From: Welwitschia mirabilis
Lineage: Eukaryota; Gnetophyta; Gnetopsida; Welwitschiales
Assembly: GCA_051453625.1 (NCBI GenBank)
Contig: JBOZIK010000001.1
Span: 182,714,652-182,778,651, forward strand
Direction: 5' to 3'
DNA length: 64,000 nt
Shown: positions 48,178-60,285 of the stretch, piece after piece
How positions within the stretch are numbered: position 1 is the stretch's first letter
How the letters are laid out: each line of letters opens with the position of its first letter
The notes under the pieces: generated by a model
Told to the model about the DNA's origin: nothing
The model's input: the letters and a program-made list of their open reading frames with translations, nothing else
Database searches by the model: none
Program-made: the position numbers and the translations under genes

Positions 48178-50559
48178 CTTTTTTAAGGGGGGGCCTGAAA
48201 GCACCCTAACTTAATAAAAGAATTAAACTATTTAAAGAAAGATAGAACATTTTCTGAACGATTCAAAGATGGACTAAAAATAAGGCAAAAATGATGGTAA
48301 GAGAACCCCTGGGAAAACAAGTAAAGAACGAAATCTAGCTATCTAGGAGAGCATTCTATAGTAAACACTAGAAAAAACAGAAGATTAATAAAATTAGTGC
48401 AAAAATGCCATAGGATATTAGAACTAACAAAAAATAAAAATTGGCTTGAGAAATAACTTGAATAATAGAGAATTAGTATTCTTTACAAAAAGGAAAGAGA
48501 TTGCCATGGTTATGTTCTAATAAGAACATTTCATTGAATAACAAATCAAAAGTCTAATTTACCTCTTTGAATTCTTTTACACCTACTTGAGTTTTATCTA
48601 GATGCAATCTAAGTGCTTTCTTTCTATATCTAGAATTGATAACCTAAGAAAGGGCTTTATGGAAGATTCCCAACATGACAAAGGAGCATATTTTTAGCCC
48701 ATGAATTATCACAAGCATGACCTCCCATTTTGTCACTTCCATATTTATATCTTTTTATGGGTTATGATGCCTTTTTCCTTATGAGGAATTCATGGTTGAA
48801 TTCTATGTAGGACTTTGACTCTTTTCTAACTAAGGGAAAGCTTGACCATGTGGTTGCTCCCTTTGCTCCTGGGAGTTCATTGGTATATGCTCCTGAGTTG
48901 TCTCTTTAGCTATCTTTTAACTTGTCTCCTTCTATTCTAGGGATAAATTTAGCTTCTCTATTTGATCTAAGGGTGGAGCTGTCTCTTGCTAGAAGCTAGG
49001 ACTATCTTATAAGATATTTCATTTAGATTNNNNNNNNNNNNNNNNNNNNNNNNNNNNNNNNNNNNNNNNNNNNNNNNNNNNNNNNNNNNNNNNNNNNNNN
49101 NNNNNNNNNNNNNNNNNNNNNNNNNNNNNGTCTCTTTAGCTATCTTTTAATCTATCTCCTTCTCTGCTAGGGATAAGTTTAGCTTTTTTATTTGATCTAA
49201 GGGTGGAGCTGTCTCTTGCTGGAAGCTAGGACTATCTTATAAAATATTTCATTTAGATTAAAGGGTTTATTTTGTGATGGATCTCCTCTTAGATGTTCTT
49301 TCTTAAATGTTATCCTTAAGGAAGTTTATTGAGGGCATCACCACAGGGGTGGAGAAGGGACCTCTCTTATCCTAATCTTATTGGTTTCTTGTCAAAGCAC
49401 TAAAATTAAATTAGAATATTTAGTTATATCTCTTTATTAAAGGACTTAAATAAAGAAGAAGGGCAAGTTCACCTAGATCACTAGATCCAAGTCTTTAAGA
49501 AATGTAAAGTGAATTTTTGAGAGCTTCAAGAAATAGCTAGATTAAATGAAATATCAGTTGACTAATTCTACATCTAAGCCTCATGGAGGTGGTAGTGCCT
49601 TCTAGCTGATGTATCTAGTATGCAACTTAGGAACATCACCAGAAAGAAATGAATGCCTCTTCCTACCATCATATTTTAAGAGGGATCCTTTCTTTAGCTG
49701 TAGGATTTGTAAGAGTCTAGAAAAAAAATCTTCAATTATATCAATGGGAATTCTTATAAAGATTACACACTACCCTCTCCAACATTAGTAAAAAGGGGTA
49801 ATATTAGCCTTTGATTCTCTTTTAAGTTTATGTAGGAGGGTTTCCCATCCCACAACCTACACTTTATCCCATAGGTCAAGGAAACCTTCAAAAAGATTGG
49901 GGTTAGATAGCTTGACAGTAGATGTAGCTCCCATTCCAATTCTGGTTTAAGAGTAGTAATTTTTGATCCTCCTAGATATATTTAAAGGAAATGGTAAGGG
50001 GATGCCATTGAAAATCAAATAATTTCTAGTTCTTTAAATTTACCAATAAGTTAAGCGAATTCCATCATTTATATAAGTGTCAGATACATTACAGGTCTAG
50101 TAGTACTTCTTCATAATTGTCATTAACTCTTTACTCTAAGTGCATTAATGAAATAAGTGGTGTGCAGTTTTAGGACAAAACTAGTAGATAAGATAGGTTA
50201 TTTCCACTTAAAAAACCCTCTTGAATAATTGATCTTTAATGAGTACTTTATAGTGATCCTTTAACCAAATTAAAAACTTTAATTTTTTCTAGAATTTAGC
50301 TCTTCCAAAATGTCATGTAGGAGTTATCTTTTTTATATTTCTTTAAAAGGATTTGTTTGGCTAAATCTGCATGGTATATGTTTAAGTCTAGTAGGTGTCT
50401 TTGAGCTTTGTTAAGATGTTTTCTTAGGTAGAATACTACCTAATTAATTATGCAATTTGGGTATTTGTGATTGATTAAATCACTCTAAGGTTGTCCTTTA
50501 TCCTATGAGCTCTTATAAGGAGACAATCCTCTGTTCTCTGAAACCTTCATTCTCCTAAT

Positions 50560-51960
50560 TTTGTTGGATGAGCTATTATCTTTCAATTATAAAGTGAGTA
50601 TGGTTTTCATCTTTACCTTTAGACCATATGAATTCTTTCAAGATTCTATTAATTTTTTGAATGATGTTCTTTGGGAGGTACTAACAGAAGCTATATATCC
50701 GAAGGAAGAGATTAGATATGAATTTGTAAGAATAGTCTTTACTTTGAATAAGAGAAAACTATTTTACCAAGAGTTACATCATCTTTAAATAGATTCTAGG
50801 ATGTAGTTCTAGGTAAGGGTCTTATGCCAATTCCTAAGAGGGATTCAGATAGATGTATTGTAAGTCTTCTAGTTTAGTATTCAGGATTCTAATGATTTCA
50901 CACCCTTTGATACCATTTCTACTCAACATGTGAATTCTTGACTTGTTTCAATTGGTATAGAGACCTATGACTGTTGCAAAAAGGTTTATAGAATTCTTGG
51001 TAGCTCTTGCTTACTGACATGATGCCTTAATCATAATGATAGTATCATCTACATAATGATTATTGATGAAGATTTAACCTTTGACTTTGATTTTTAAAAC
51101 TCCATTACTCTTTAAGAAGACTTGTAAAACATTCATCACCAAATAGAAAAAGATATGGAGACAGAGGATCCCCCTATCTTAATTCTTGACTTACTGGAAA
51201 AAATTTGGACTTGTGATTATTAATCTCTACATTAAATTCAGCTGAATCTTGCATATCAAGCCAAACATTAATAATGTCTTAGTAAAAAATAGTTTTCTTA
51301 AGGATACTTTCTAATGATTACTTAACTAATCAAATCATAAGATTTAGCAATAATTATCTTAGCAAGAAGAAGAGGAAATTTATTTCTTTTAATAGAATGA
51401 ATAATCTCATGAGTTAAGAGGAATAGATCTTGAATATACTTGGATCTAACAAAGCTAACTTAGTTTTCTAAAATCACCTTAGATCGCAAGGGTTGGTGAT
51501 NNNNNNNNNNNNNNNNNNNNNNNNNNNNNNNNNNNNNNNNNNNNNNNNNNNNNNNNNNNNNNNNNNNNNNNNNNNNNNNNNNNNNNNNNNNNNNNNNNNN
51601 NNNNNNNNNNNNNNNNNNNNNNNNNNNNNNNNNNNNNNNNNNNNATCCCTCTTTTTGGGGATTAGAATCATCTTGTTTTTATTCATTTCCTTGGGAATTT
51701 ACTTGTTGTAAAACAAATCCTACATAACATCATAAAGATTATTCCTCAAGATAGAAAAGAGAGATTTGAAAAGTTTAACTGGTCACCCCTTTAGTCCAAA
51801 AGTGTCCAGAAGCTCTATTACCCTTCATAGACCTCACAATTAATAGACTTCATCTTAGTTCAATGGTTTGATAAGTTAGGNNNNNNNNNNNNNNNNNNNN
51901 NNNNNNNNNNNNNNNNNNNNNNNNNNNNNNNNNNNNNNNNNNNNNNNNNNNNNNNNNNNN
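50560..51960 (-). pseudogene. L1-c ORF2 reverse transcriptase and C-terminal domain
   Basis: The RT block 'GDPLSPYLFLFGDE' lies at about 51,136-51,175. The active site YVDD lies at 51,044-51,055, where plant L1s usually have FADD. The thumb/C-terminal block 'LPKNIIQKINRILKEFIWS' lies at about 50,620-50,680. The role was target-primed reverse transcription of the element's RNA. Confidence 0.85.
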
Positions 51961-53439
51961 NNNNNNNNNNNNNNNNNNNNNNNNNNNNNNNNNNNNNNNN
52001 NNNNNNNNNNNNNNNNNNNNNNNNNNNNNNNNNNNNNNNNNNNNNNNNNNNNNNNNNNNNNNNNNNNNNNNNNNNNNNNNNNNNNNNNNNNNNNNNNNNN
52101 NNNNNNNNNNNNNNNNNNNNNNNNNNNNNNNNNNNNNNNNNNNNNNNNNNNNNNNNNNNNNNNNNNNNNNNNNNNNNNNNNNNNNNNNNNNNNNNNNNNN
52201 NNNNNNNNNNNNNNNNNNNNNNNNNNNNNNNNNNNNNNNNNNNNNNNNNNNNNNNNNNNNNNNNNNNNNNNNNNNNNNNNNNGCTAGCTTGGTTCTCAAA
52301 GATTAGGTTGGGGAGCAAGAAGGCGATATGATCTATCATTATTTTTATAAATATTCTATATAAAACATTGCAGATACCTAATGGTTTAAAGTCCTCCAGT
52401 ATGTTGGTATCCCTCTTTTTGGGATTAGAATCACCTTGGTTTTATTCATTTCCTTGGGAATTTACTTGTTGTAAAAAAAATCCTACATAACATCATAATG
52501 ATTATTCATTAAGATAGAAAAGTGAGATTTGAAAATTTTAACTGGCCATCCCTTTGGTCTAGAAGTGTCCAGAAGCTCTATTACCCTTCATAGACCTCAT
52601 AATTAATAGACTTCATCTCAGTTCAATGGTTTGATAAGTTAGGAGTTGTCCTTATTAGAAATTCTCCTATTTTTTGAGATGAGGACAGGGGTGATATCAT
52701 CCCATTTTCAAATTATCATAAGATGGGCCTCTATTTTCTTAGCTATATCTTGTTCATTTTTAATTATATGGCCTCTCATGATAAAACTTATGATCCTATT
52801 GTCTGCTCTGTGTTAATTGGCTTTCTAAAAGAAACGCTTGATATGCTTATTTACCCTTTAAGCCATTTTATCCTTTATTATTCTCTTCAATAATTTTTCT
52901 CATTAGTATTTATTTCTTGAAATTCTAATAGATACTGATATTCCTTGTTATAGAGTCTATATTAGTCTTGTCACTCTTCCTAATCAGCTTGGATTCTTTG
53001 GATTTCTTTCTCAAGAACTTCTTTGAATTCAAATATTTTTTTATCTTTTTTTTTTTTTCAATCCTTTATAGGTTTTTAAGGTATCAAGGACTTTGCGGAA
53101 GAAGGTTAAGGATTATGTCTCTTCATACTAGACNNNNNNNNNNNNNNNNNNNNNNNNNNNNNNNNNNNNNNNNNNNNNNNNNNNNNNNNNNNNNNNNNNN
53201 NNNNNNNNNNNNNNNNNNNNNNNNNNNNNNNNNACTTTATAGGTTTTTAAGATATTAAGGACTTTGTAGAAGAAGGTTAAAGATTATGTCTCTTCATACT
53301 AGACCCAGATTTTTTCAATTAAAGTTCTAGTTTCTATCTAATTAATCCAATATCATTCCATGAAAGACAAGTTTTCTAAGGCATAATCACCTCCTCTTTG
53401 AGTCTAATAGGAAATGATTTGAAGCTATTCTATTCAAGC

Positions 53440-54055
53440 CATAGGATTCTATTAGAATTTGATCTTTCTAATAAGAACTCTGTTAATCCTAGACATGATC
53501 AGATTATTGACTTTTTTCTATTAGATTATGTGTATTTGCATCCAGCAACAGGGACATTCGTCAGTGTATTCTGTGTTAAAAAATATTTTAGCATTGAAGC
53601 TTCTTTGGAATTCTAGTTATCACCTCCTAATTTAACCCAATGATGTAGACATTAATTAAAGTCCTCCATAATAAACCATTTAGATCTATCTATCACTGTC
53701 CACTATAATTTATTCAAAATAGAAGCTTTACCTTGATTATTTTGAGGACTATAGATATTTGTTATAGTCTAAACTTTCTCCTTAAAGAAGATAGTGATGT
53801 CATTATTATTGCTATTAAATAAATATATCTCCTTTTTTTATGAAAGTCATGAGGCCTCCTAAGTTACCTTGGGCTGCATAGCTAAAAGAAATTTCACTAC
53901 TATACTAGATTCTTTATTTTTATATCATTTTTTATTTTTATTTCTTGTAAACAAACTAAATTAATATTACATTAATTAATAAGATTTCTTAGAATCGTTT
54001 TCTTATAGAAGGAATCTAATCCTTTGCAATTAAATGAAAGACAATTTATTGAATC
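53440..54055 (-). pseudogene. L1-c ORF2 endonuclease domain
   Basis: Minus strand blocks of an AP-type endonuclease: 'SFNCKGLDS' (start, like 'SWNCRGL'), 'INLVCLQEIKIKNDIK' (like 'DIxCLQETK'), 'TNIYSPQNNQGKASILNKL', 'KWFIMEDFN' (like 'WxxxGDFN') and 'GCKYT.SNRKK' (like 'GxxYTWSNxR'). Key catalytic surroundings are recognisable although stops are present. Confidence 0.85.
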
Positions 54056-54659
54056 TATTTTCACCTCTTTTTGGATTGTTAATATTTTTTGAGTGTATCT
54101 TCAATAGTGGCTTAGGAGCTATTGGCCACATTCTCTATCATTTCGCTTTCTCAGAGGGTTCTATTGATAGGCCTTCCTCTCATTTAAATTTCCACTTTAG
54201 TAGGCTAATCTATATTTGATGTATTTTGAGGATTTTAAGATCCTTTTCTTCCATAAGAGCTTCGAAGGGGTTATACTACCCTTCCTGTACCTTCTTATTC
54301 TTGCTTTCCTAGGTTTCTTTGGGGAAAACATTAGTACTTTTTACCAAGTTTTCCTTCCTTTATTTATGCTGACATATACTTTAATTATGTCTAGATTTTT
54401 CACAAAATAGGTTTCTTTTTGTTTTTCTTCAATATCTACTAATTATTTTCTACATTCTTCTCTTAGATAACCCATTCTATCACCATGGAAGTATCTATTT
54501 TTAGAAGAAATGCATCTCCTCAAAATGTGACTGATTTTTAATAAACATTACATGAGACCAAAAGGTTCTCATAAGTAACTTCAAGATTATAGATTTCTAA
54601 TTTAGATCTAAATTTTATGGATTGTATTTCCTTTATATCCTTTAAACTTATTCAAATAC

Positions 54660-55100
54660 AAACCTAGCTAGGACTAGTCTCATTTATTTGATGGTAATTA
54701 TATCAAGCCTGATTAGTTTACCAAATTAGGATATAATTTTCCTCAGAAGATCTTCATCCCAAAACTTAAAGGAGAACTTGTGGATGTGGATCCATATAAG
54801 TAACTTCCTAAATAAGTTTAGGTCCAATTACACCCCCAACATCTATTTGGGTAGGGCAAGTTCTCTTACCCTAAAGAACCATGGTCCTCTCATGATTATT
54901 TCATCCTGATATTATTAATTGTTTAATTAGAAAGGCACAAGTCCTTTTAGCATAGCAATAACTTCAACTTTGTTGAATTACGTTCATTTAGTTGCTACCC
55001 ATTGCTTAATACAATCTAGCTAGTCTTGAGCCAGATGAAATGAACTTTCCAATTAAATTATACTAGAGTTTCTTTTTCATCTCAGAGTAAGAAATTTTAT
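54660..55100 (-). pseudogene. L1-c ORF1 (DUF4283-type RNA-binding protein)
   Basis: The minus strand reads 'IIMRGPWFFRVRELALPK' and then 'LIWIHIHKFSFKFW' and 'LRKIISQFGKLI', matching the plant L1 ORF1 domain 'VLxxGPWxFxxxxLxLxxW...VWVRIxxLPxxxW....LxxIxxxIGxxI'. The gene lies directly upstream of the endonuclease, as expected. Confidence 0.8.
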
Positions 55101-55435
55101 TAATATCCAAAACTAGGGTTTTTCCTTTCCTAAATAACTAATTCTTCTTCATTTTGGAAAACTAGCTTCTAAAAAAAAAAACCCTAAATCAGGTTAAAGT
55201 AGAGATTTCAAAAAATTCCATAACTTATCTGAAGATAAACTTTTTGGTAACTGAAATTGCCCTTAGTACACTGAAACAAAAATCGCTTTGCTAATCTGAG
55301 ATCTTCCAAGCCTTTACTCTCTCTTACACTCTAGATCTGCCAAACCCTAGCACAGTTCCAAAACCTTCACAGAGCCTCTTCCTAATCGATGAACTTCCTT
55401 CATGATAGATTATCAATTACTAATCAAAAGAGGAT

Positions 55436-55446
55436 CTCAAAATTTA
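55436..55446. repeat. Target-site duplication of L1-c, right copy
   Basis: CTCAAAATTTA; see the left copy at 48,167-48,177. Confidence 0.7.
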
Positions 55447-55660
55447 GGTAGAATATAAATAAATTCTTTTTTAATATGATGCTTAAGTAAACCTTAAAGT
55501 ATAACCTTCTTTATAATATGAATATAATAAAAATTGAATAACTACCATTTCTCTTTAAAAAGATCCATAATAAAACTATTAAACCTAGGAATTTTCCATT
55601 GGCAATATTAAAACAAGCATCTTTAAGCTCTTCAAGAATAATTTTTGCACCCAACATTTG

Positions 55661-55706
<46 letters not shown>

Positions 55707-56468
55707 AAAACTAGGGAAAGAAATTAAGNNNNNNNNNNNNNNNNNNNNNNNNNNNNNNNNNNNNNNNNNNNNNNNNNNNNNNNNNNNNNNNNNNNNNNNN
55801 NNNNNNNNNNNNNNNNNNNNNNNNNNNNTGAAGAGATACATAAAAAATCTTCTATATTAATTAGAATTACTTAAAATAATATCTAAAAATTCTCCTTTAA
55901 AAAATTAAGGATGTCATTATGATTATGAGGATTTGATCATGACCTTATAAAGTAATAATTTAAATTCTTCCATTAGAATGATTAAAAAATTTAAAAAAAT
56001 TGTCTAAAGCTTTTATCTTGAATTTATAACCATTAGAGTTTAGTTTTAAGAAGATAAATTTCTACTTTAAAAACCTTCCATATTTATTAAGACACATGAG
56101 CTTTAGCAAGCATAGAATAAAAATTTGGATTAAGAGGATTATGAATAAGTTGGTCCTTTAGATTTAAAGCTTTCTAGATAATAGAATCAAAATAATATTT
56201 TCATTTAATAGTATTAATATGGAAAATAAGTATGCCACATCTATCACATTGAGCCTGTGAATCTACCATGCTATATTCTCCTAGATGGATAACACATATT
56301 ACATAGCAAGCATCATACCCTTATAACTACTTGTTTTTTTAAAAATTAATTATAATTTCTAACTTTAGACAAAGTATAATGACATCACTTAATCCATTTA
56401 ACTAGACTAGAATGTCTAGGCTTTGCATTTTAAAAGTATGAAGAATTTGTTTTCTCATATGAAATTAT
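55447..56468 (-). pseudogene. L1 LINE (copy b), region before and at the start of RT
   Basis: The minus strand reads 'LEELKDACFNIANGKFLGL' at about 55,555-55,615, like the L1 block 'EEIKxACFxMANGKSPGxDG'. The region 55,900-56,110 has 'DNFFKFFNHSNGRI', like 'NTKFFHxxANxRR..N.I'. A gap (55,729-55,828) and an AT microsatellite interrupt it. It joins in reading order to 48,166 once L1-c is removed, and is itself cut by element 2 at 56,469. Confidence 0.7.
55665..55703. repeat. (AT)n microsatellite
   Basis: About 19 AT units without interruption, inside L1-b. Confidence 0.95.
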
Positions 56469-57715
56469 TGTGATGTGTAGTTGTGCAAATATTACATCCT
56501 TAAAATAAGTCTTAAAAATCACTAAAATATATATATTACACAACATAATATACTAATCTAGATGAGAGTGATTTAAATGTTGTAATTCCATCAATGGCAT
56601 AGGCAAGAAGAAAGAGAATTGATTTCAAAACAAAATACTTATGTAATCTTTAAATAGAATAATAACAATACAAATAAACATACTATACAAATGAGATGAA
56701 AGTTCTATTCTAAATATAATATTTATCCAATTACCAAATTAATCGATCATTAGGATTAGTCCTCTATAATCTAGATCAATCAAAGAAAGCTATCACTAGA
56801 TCAAGACCAACCTAAGATATTATGTTCATCAAATAGAATATAAAAACTATGTAAGATTAATCTAAGAAATGAAATGTAATGCATCTAAACTAATAATGTC
56901 AGCCTTAACAAAGGTTGCCCTCATGATCTATATCAAAGATGAAGCTGTCATTGAATAATAAGTAACTAAACTGTAAAGAAGATGTACATAATAATTATAT
57001 GAAAAGAAAAATAGAATTTTGATTAAGTTGAACCAAAATCTGTGTTACAAAGCAGTAGTACATTAATAAAGAATACATAGTTCAAAACTAAGAAAGATAT
57101 TTCTCTATAACAACAAGGGATGAATCTCCTATCCTTCAATCTCTTATCATAAGAATTTCTAGTACTAAATAAGATAAAGTCAAAGTTTACGGTAAAGGAA
57201 GTATTTATTACAAACATAGACTCTAAAAATAGTAAACACTAACAGACATGATAAAACTCTAATAGCTATACAAGAAGGCATAAGAAATATGGCAAAAGTT
57301 TAATGAAGTTTAGTAAAGCATGATTTTTAGGTATCATTCCACTAGTTGTTTGGACATCATAAGAGATGATGCCACATCATACAGGTTTTACATTAGCTAC
57401 TAGATTAGTCTAATAAGCATCCTTATTAGCACAAGTACTTTTATCATCCATATAGTCATCCAGACAATGAACTAGATGATGGACTTCATAAAGAAGTTTA
57501 TTATGTTAGATTAGCATCTTTTATTATAAGATTACTTCTTTAGATAGAAAGTATTATAAGTTTCTTTAAATGATATAAAATGTAATGAATATTGCATGTT
57601 TTTATGATATTTGCCTTAGCTCTCCATTATCATTTAAACTTAGCATAGATCTGTTTGATGTCTTATAAAACTACTTAGAATATTTATCAAATATATATAA
57701 TTTGACAATGCAACA
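56469..57715 (-). repeat. 3' LTR of element 2
   Basis: About 1,247 bp, from TGTGATGTGT to GCAACA. Aligned through 'AGAAGAAAGAGAATTGATTT', 'AAAGGTTGCCCTCAT' and 'CTTAGCTCTCCATTAT' with the element 1 LTR. No gap inside. Longer than the element 1 LTR owing to small insertions. Confidence 0.8.
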
Positions 57716-57732
57716 TAGCCCTCCAATTAGCC
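57716..57732 (-). other. Polypurine tract of element 2
   Basis: The minus strand reads GGCTAATTGGAGGGCTA up to the LTR start, matching the position in element 1. Confidence 0.7.
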
Positions 57733-58839
57733 TTATTAGTTCCTAACAGAATCAAGCAAACAATCATAATTGTAAGCCAAATTTTCTAAAGATAAATCAA
57801 CTAGAAAACTATGAAATAAACTTAAAAATAATCTCAAGAATTTCAAAATGAAAAATAAAATGTTAGAAATAGATAACTAAATGTTTTACCTATGTAGTGC
57901 AAGTGGCCTTATTGTCATCCTGATGGTCATTCAAATGATGGAAGGAATAATAGGCTTAAAAATTGATCTTAAAAAATAGAAGCCTATAAATTTTTTTTTC
58001 AAAAGGTGAACATTAAAATGCATTGATATTAATACCTTGCCACGCAATGTATAGCATATATTAAAAAATAATCATGTATAACATAATAAAAATCCTTATT
58101 ATGAAGTTTTAAAAATGATATGTAAAAATATGCATAATAAATGTACATCATGGTGATACTCAGTAAATGATATGTCTATAAAAATCATAAGTTTTTATAC
58201 AAGCCATAGAGAAAAGATACATAATATAATATAGTAAATCACTTCCTTTGTTGTAACAGAATCAACTCCTGATGCACAGTAGGCTCAGGTGCAGCTAGAG
58301 AAGAAGAAGGGTGCTTAGGATCTATAGGTAAATGATGATTAAGTAATGTCATAATCGAGCATGCCATCTCATCTATCTATACTCTAGTTACTTGTGGATG
58401 ATCCACTGTCACACTATGCTTAATACACAATATGCACTAATGTATACCAACCAATTGCTTCTTGGTGTGTTGTATTTTTCTCTCAATTATAATGATCCTC
58501 TGCTTAAGAATGGTGATTCCCTAGTCTACCATTCCTCTAATGCTCTATGTAATCTCTACCAAGAGATCCTGAATCTGATCAATAGTAATGTTGATCATAG
58601 TTCTTTATACCTGAGGTTTTTTTGCCTTTCCTAGTATCTAAATGTCCATGTCTTGTAGGTAATAAGCTAAAGTTTGAATATGTATAAGTCTCTACTTATC
58701 CATAGGATTAGGTATCCTGAAGAATCTAAACATAACTAAGAGGAAGTAAGGATATCTTAAAGTATATAACTATTATACCTCAATCATACTCTTAAGTCTC
58801 CTCTAAATGAATATTAATAGATCCATTTGCCCCTCCTAC

Positions 58840-59298
58840 CTGAATATTGCTAGCATCTAAAGCTAAGAAATTAGCATGACTATTATGGAATAAAGGGCTA
58901 ATGTTATATGTAAATGATAACTATATTATNNNNNNNNNNTTATTAAAAATTCCTACCTATCAGTAGTTAGATTAACTGGTATGTCTATTGTTATATCATA
59001 AGAAGGATGTTCATTTATACTGTTAACCAAATGGATAAGTCTACTCCTAATGCCAACTAAATCAATAATAATAGTAATGTGGTTTAAGAGAGTCATTATC
59101 TCCTAGCCACAAACGGTAGCTATGATCATATCAACAAGTTGGTCATGAGCATCAAAACACCTTTCTATATGTATAGTATTGTAAAATTCTCTAGTCCTTA
59201 AGACATAATATGTATCTTGTGTATCAACGATCCATTGAAGCTATAAAAATATCAGTCTCTAATCCACCTTTAGCTCTAATTGATTCATAAAATCCTCA
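58840..59298 (-). pseudogene. Post-integrase ORF of element 2, unknown function
   Basis: The minus strand reads 'LQWIVDTQDTYYV' and 'TREFYNTIHIERC' and 'HDQLVDMIIA' (59,110-59,240), then 'EIMTLLNHITIII' and 'DIPVNLTTDR' (about 58,965-59,100), then 'NISPLFHNSHA' and 'GSINIHLEET' (about 58,805-58,910). Each block has its counterpart in element 1 in the same order. Differences are mostly conservative, so the reading frame was under selection while the family was active. A 10-N gap (58,930-58,939) and a 125-N gap (59,299-59,423) bound it. Confidence 0.65.
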
Positions 59299-60184
59299 NN
59301 NNNNNNNNNNNNNNNNNNNNNNNNNNNNNNNNNNNNNNNNNNNNNNNNNNNNNNNNNNNNNNNNNNNNNNNNNNNNNNNNNNNNNNNNNNNNNNNNNNNN
59401 NNNNNNNNNNNNNNNNNNNNNNNCTCTACTACCTTGGCCCATACCTCAACCTATTTTGCTCTACATGTACATGGCCTAATTAGTCATAAACATAAAACAC
59501 ATCATATGAGCTCAAGTGGATATAACTAAAATGTGTCACGTGGAAGCTCTAACTAATCCTATAAATTGGTTCTTAATGTTTAAAAATCATACAAGATATG
59601 TCCTACCTCCTTCTCAAGAATTCTAGTATTATCTACTCCTGTGAACAAAAATTTAAAACTTGAGAAAAAATCAAAATGCATAAAACTAGTGGACCCTATA
59701 TAAGGTCAAAATGAACGTGCTTAAATAAGAAATTTAATCTAATAGAATCATAGAGCTCATCGTACTAATTCATTTACCTTAAAGAAATACTATGTTTTGA
59801 CTTATAATTTTAAAGAAAATAAAGTTTAAAGTTAAAAACATAATTTTACCTTGTAAAATATACAATTTGAGATATCTCTTAAAATACACAATAAAAATTA
59901 GATCCATAAGTACCAAATTAAAGAGCATGAAAAAAATGAATGATATACATAAAAATTACACGATAGAAGATCCAAAACAAGAGAAAAAGTTGAACATAAT
60001 AAGGGAGAAAAAAACATGCTCATTTTAAAAAATTCATTTAACATTCATAATCTAGAGAACTAATATAATTAAGAAAAGTTTAAAAATATCGGTAGGAACC
60101 AGAGTAACTATTGTCTATTAGAGAAATGAATGAAAATAATAGAGAAATACAAAAAAAAGAGAAAAATACAATAGCAGTTTATCG

Positions 60185-60285
60185 CACTATCATCTAGTCA
60201 TGTCATTTGGATGATAGCCCTAGAATGACTATAAAAAAAAACCTCATCTATTGTCCTTCATATTGTTGGATGACCTAGTAGATGA
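60185..60285. repeat. Imperfect dyad cluster in element 2
   Basis: Counterpart of 18,128-18,201. The arms ATCATCTAGTCATGTC and GATGACCTAGTAGATGA are kept. Confidence 0.6.

Larger units (their letters stand above)
48178..55435 (-). mobile_element. L1 LINE (copy c), full-length, nested in L1-b
   Basis: Minus strand order: 5' region (about 55,100-55,435, less AT-rich), ORF1 (about 54,660-55,100), ORF2 endonuclease (53,440-54,055), RT (about 50,950-51,900) and C-terminal domain (about 50,600 and below), then a 3' end CCCCCCCTTAAAAAAG with a short A-tail at 48,178. Flanked by an 11-bp target-site duplication with one mismatch. About 7.3 kb, inflated by gaps at 49,030, 51,501, 51,881 and 53,134 with duplicated flanks. 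ORFs carry stops, so it is not active, but it is less decayed than L1-a and L1-b. Confidence 0.85.

Noticed and set aside
52968-54410. Plus-strand Phe-rich ORFs (52,968-53,258, 53,398-53,616, 54,034-54,219, 54,216-54,410)
   Set aside because: Antisense shadows of L1-c ORF2 and its upstream region; the minus strand gives clear endonuclease motifs.
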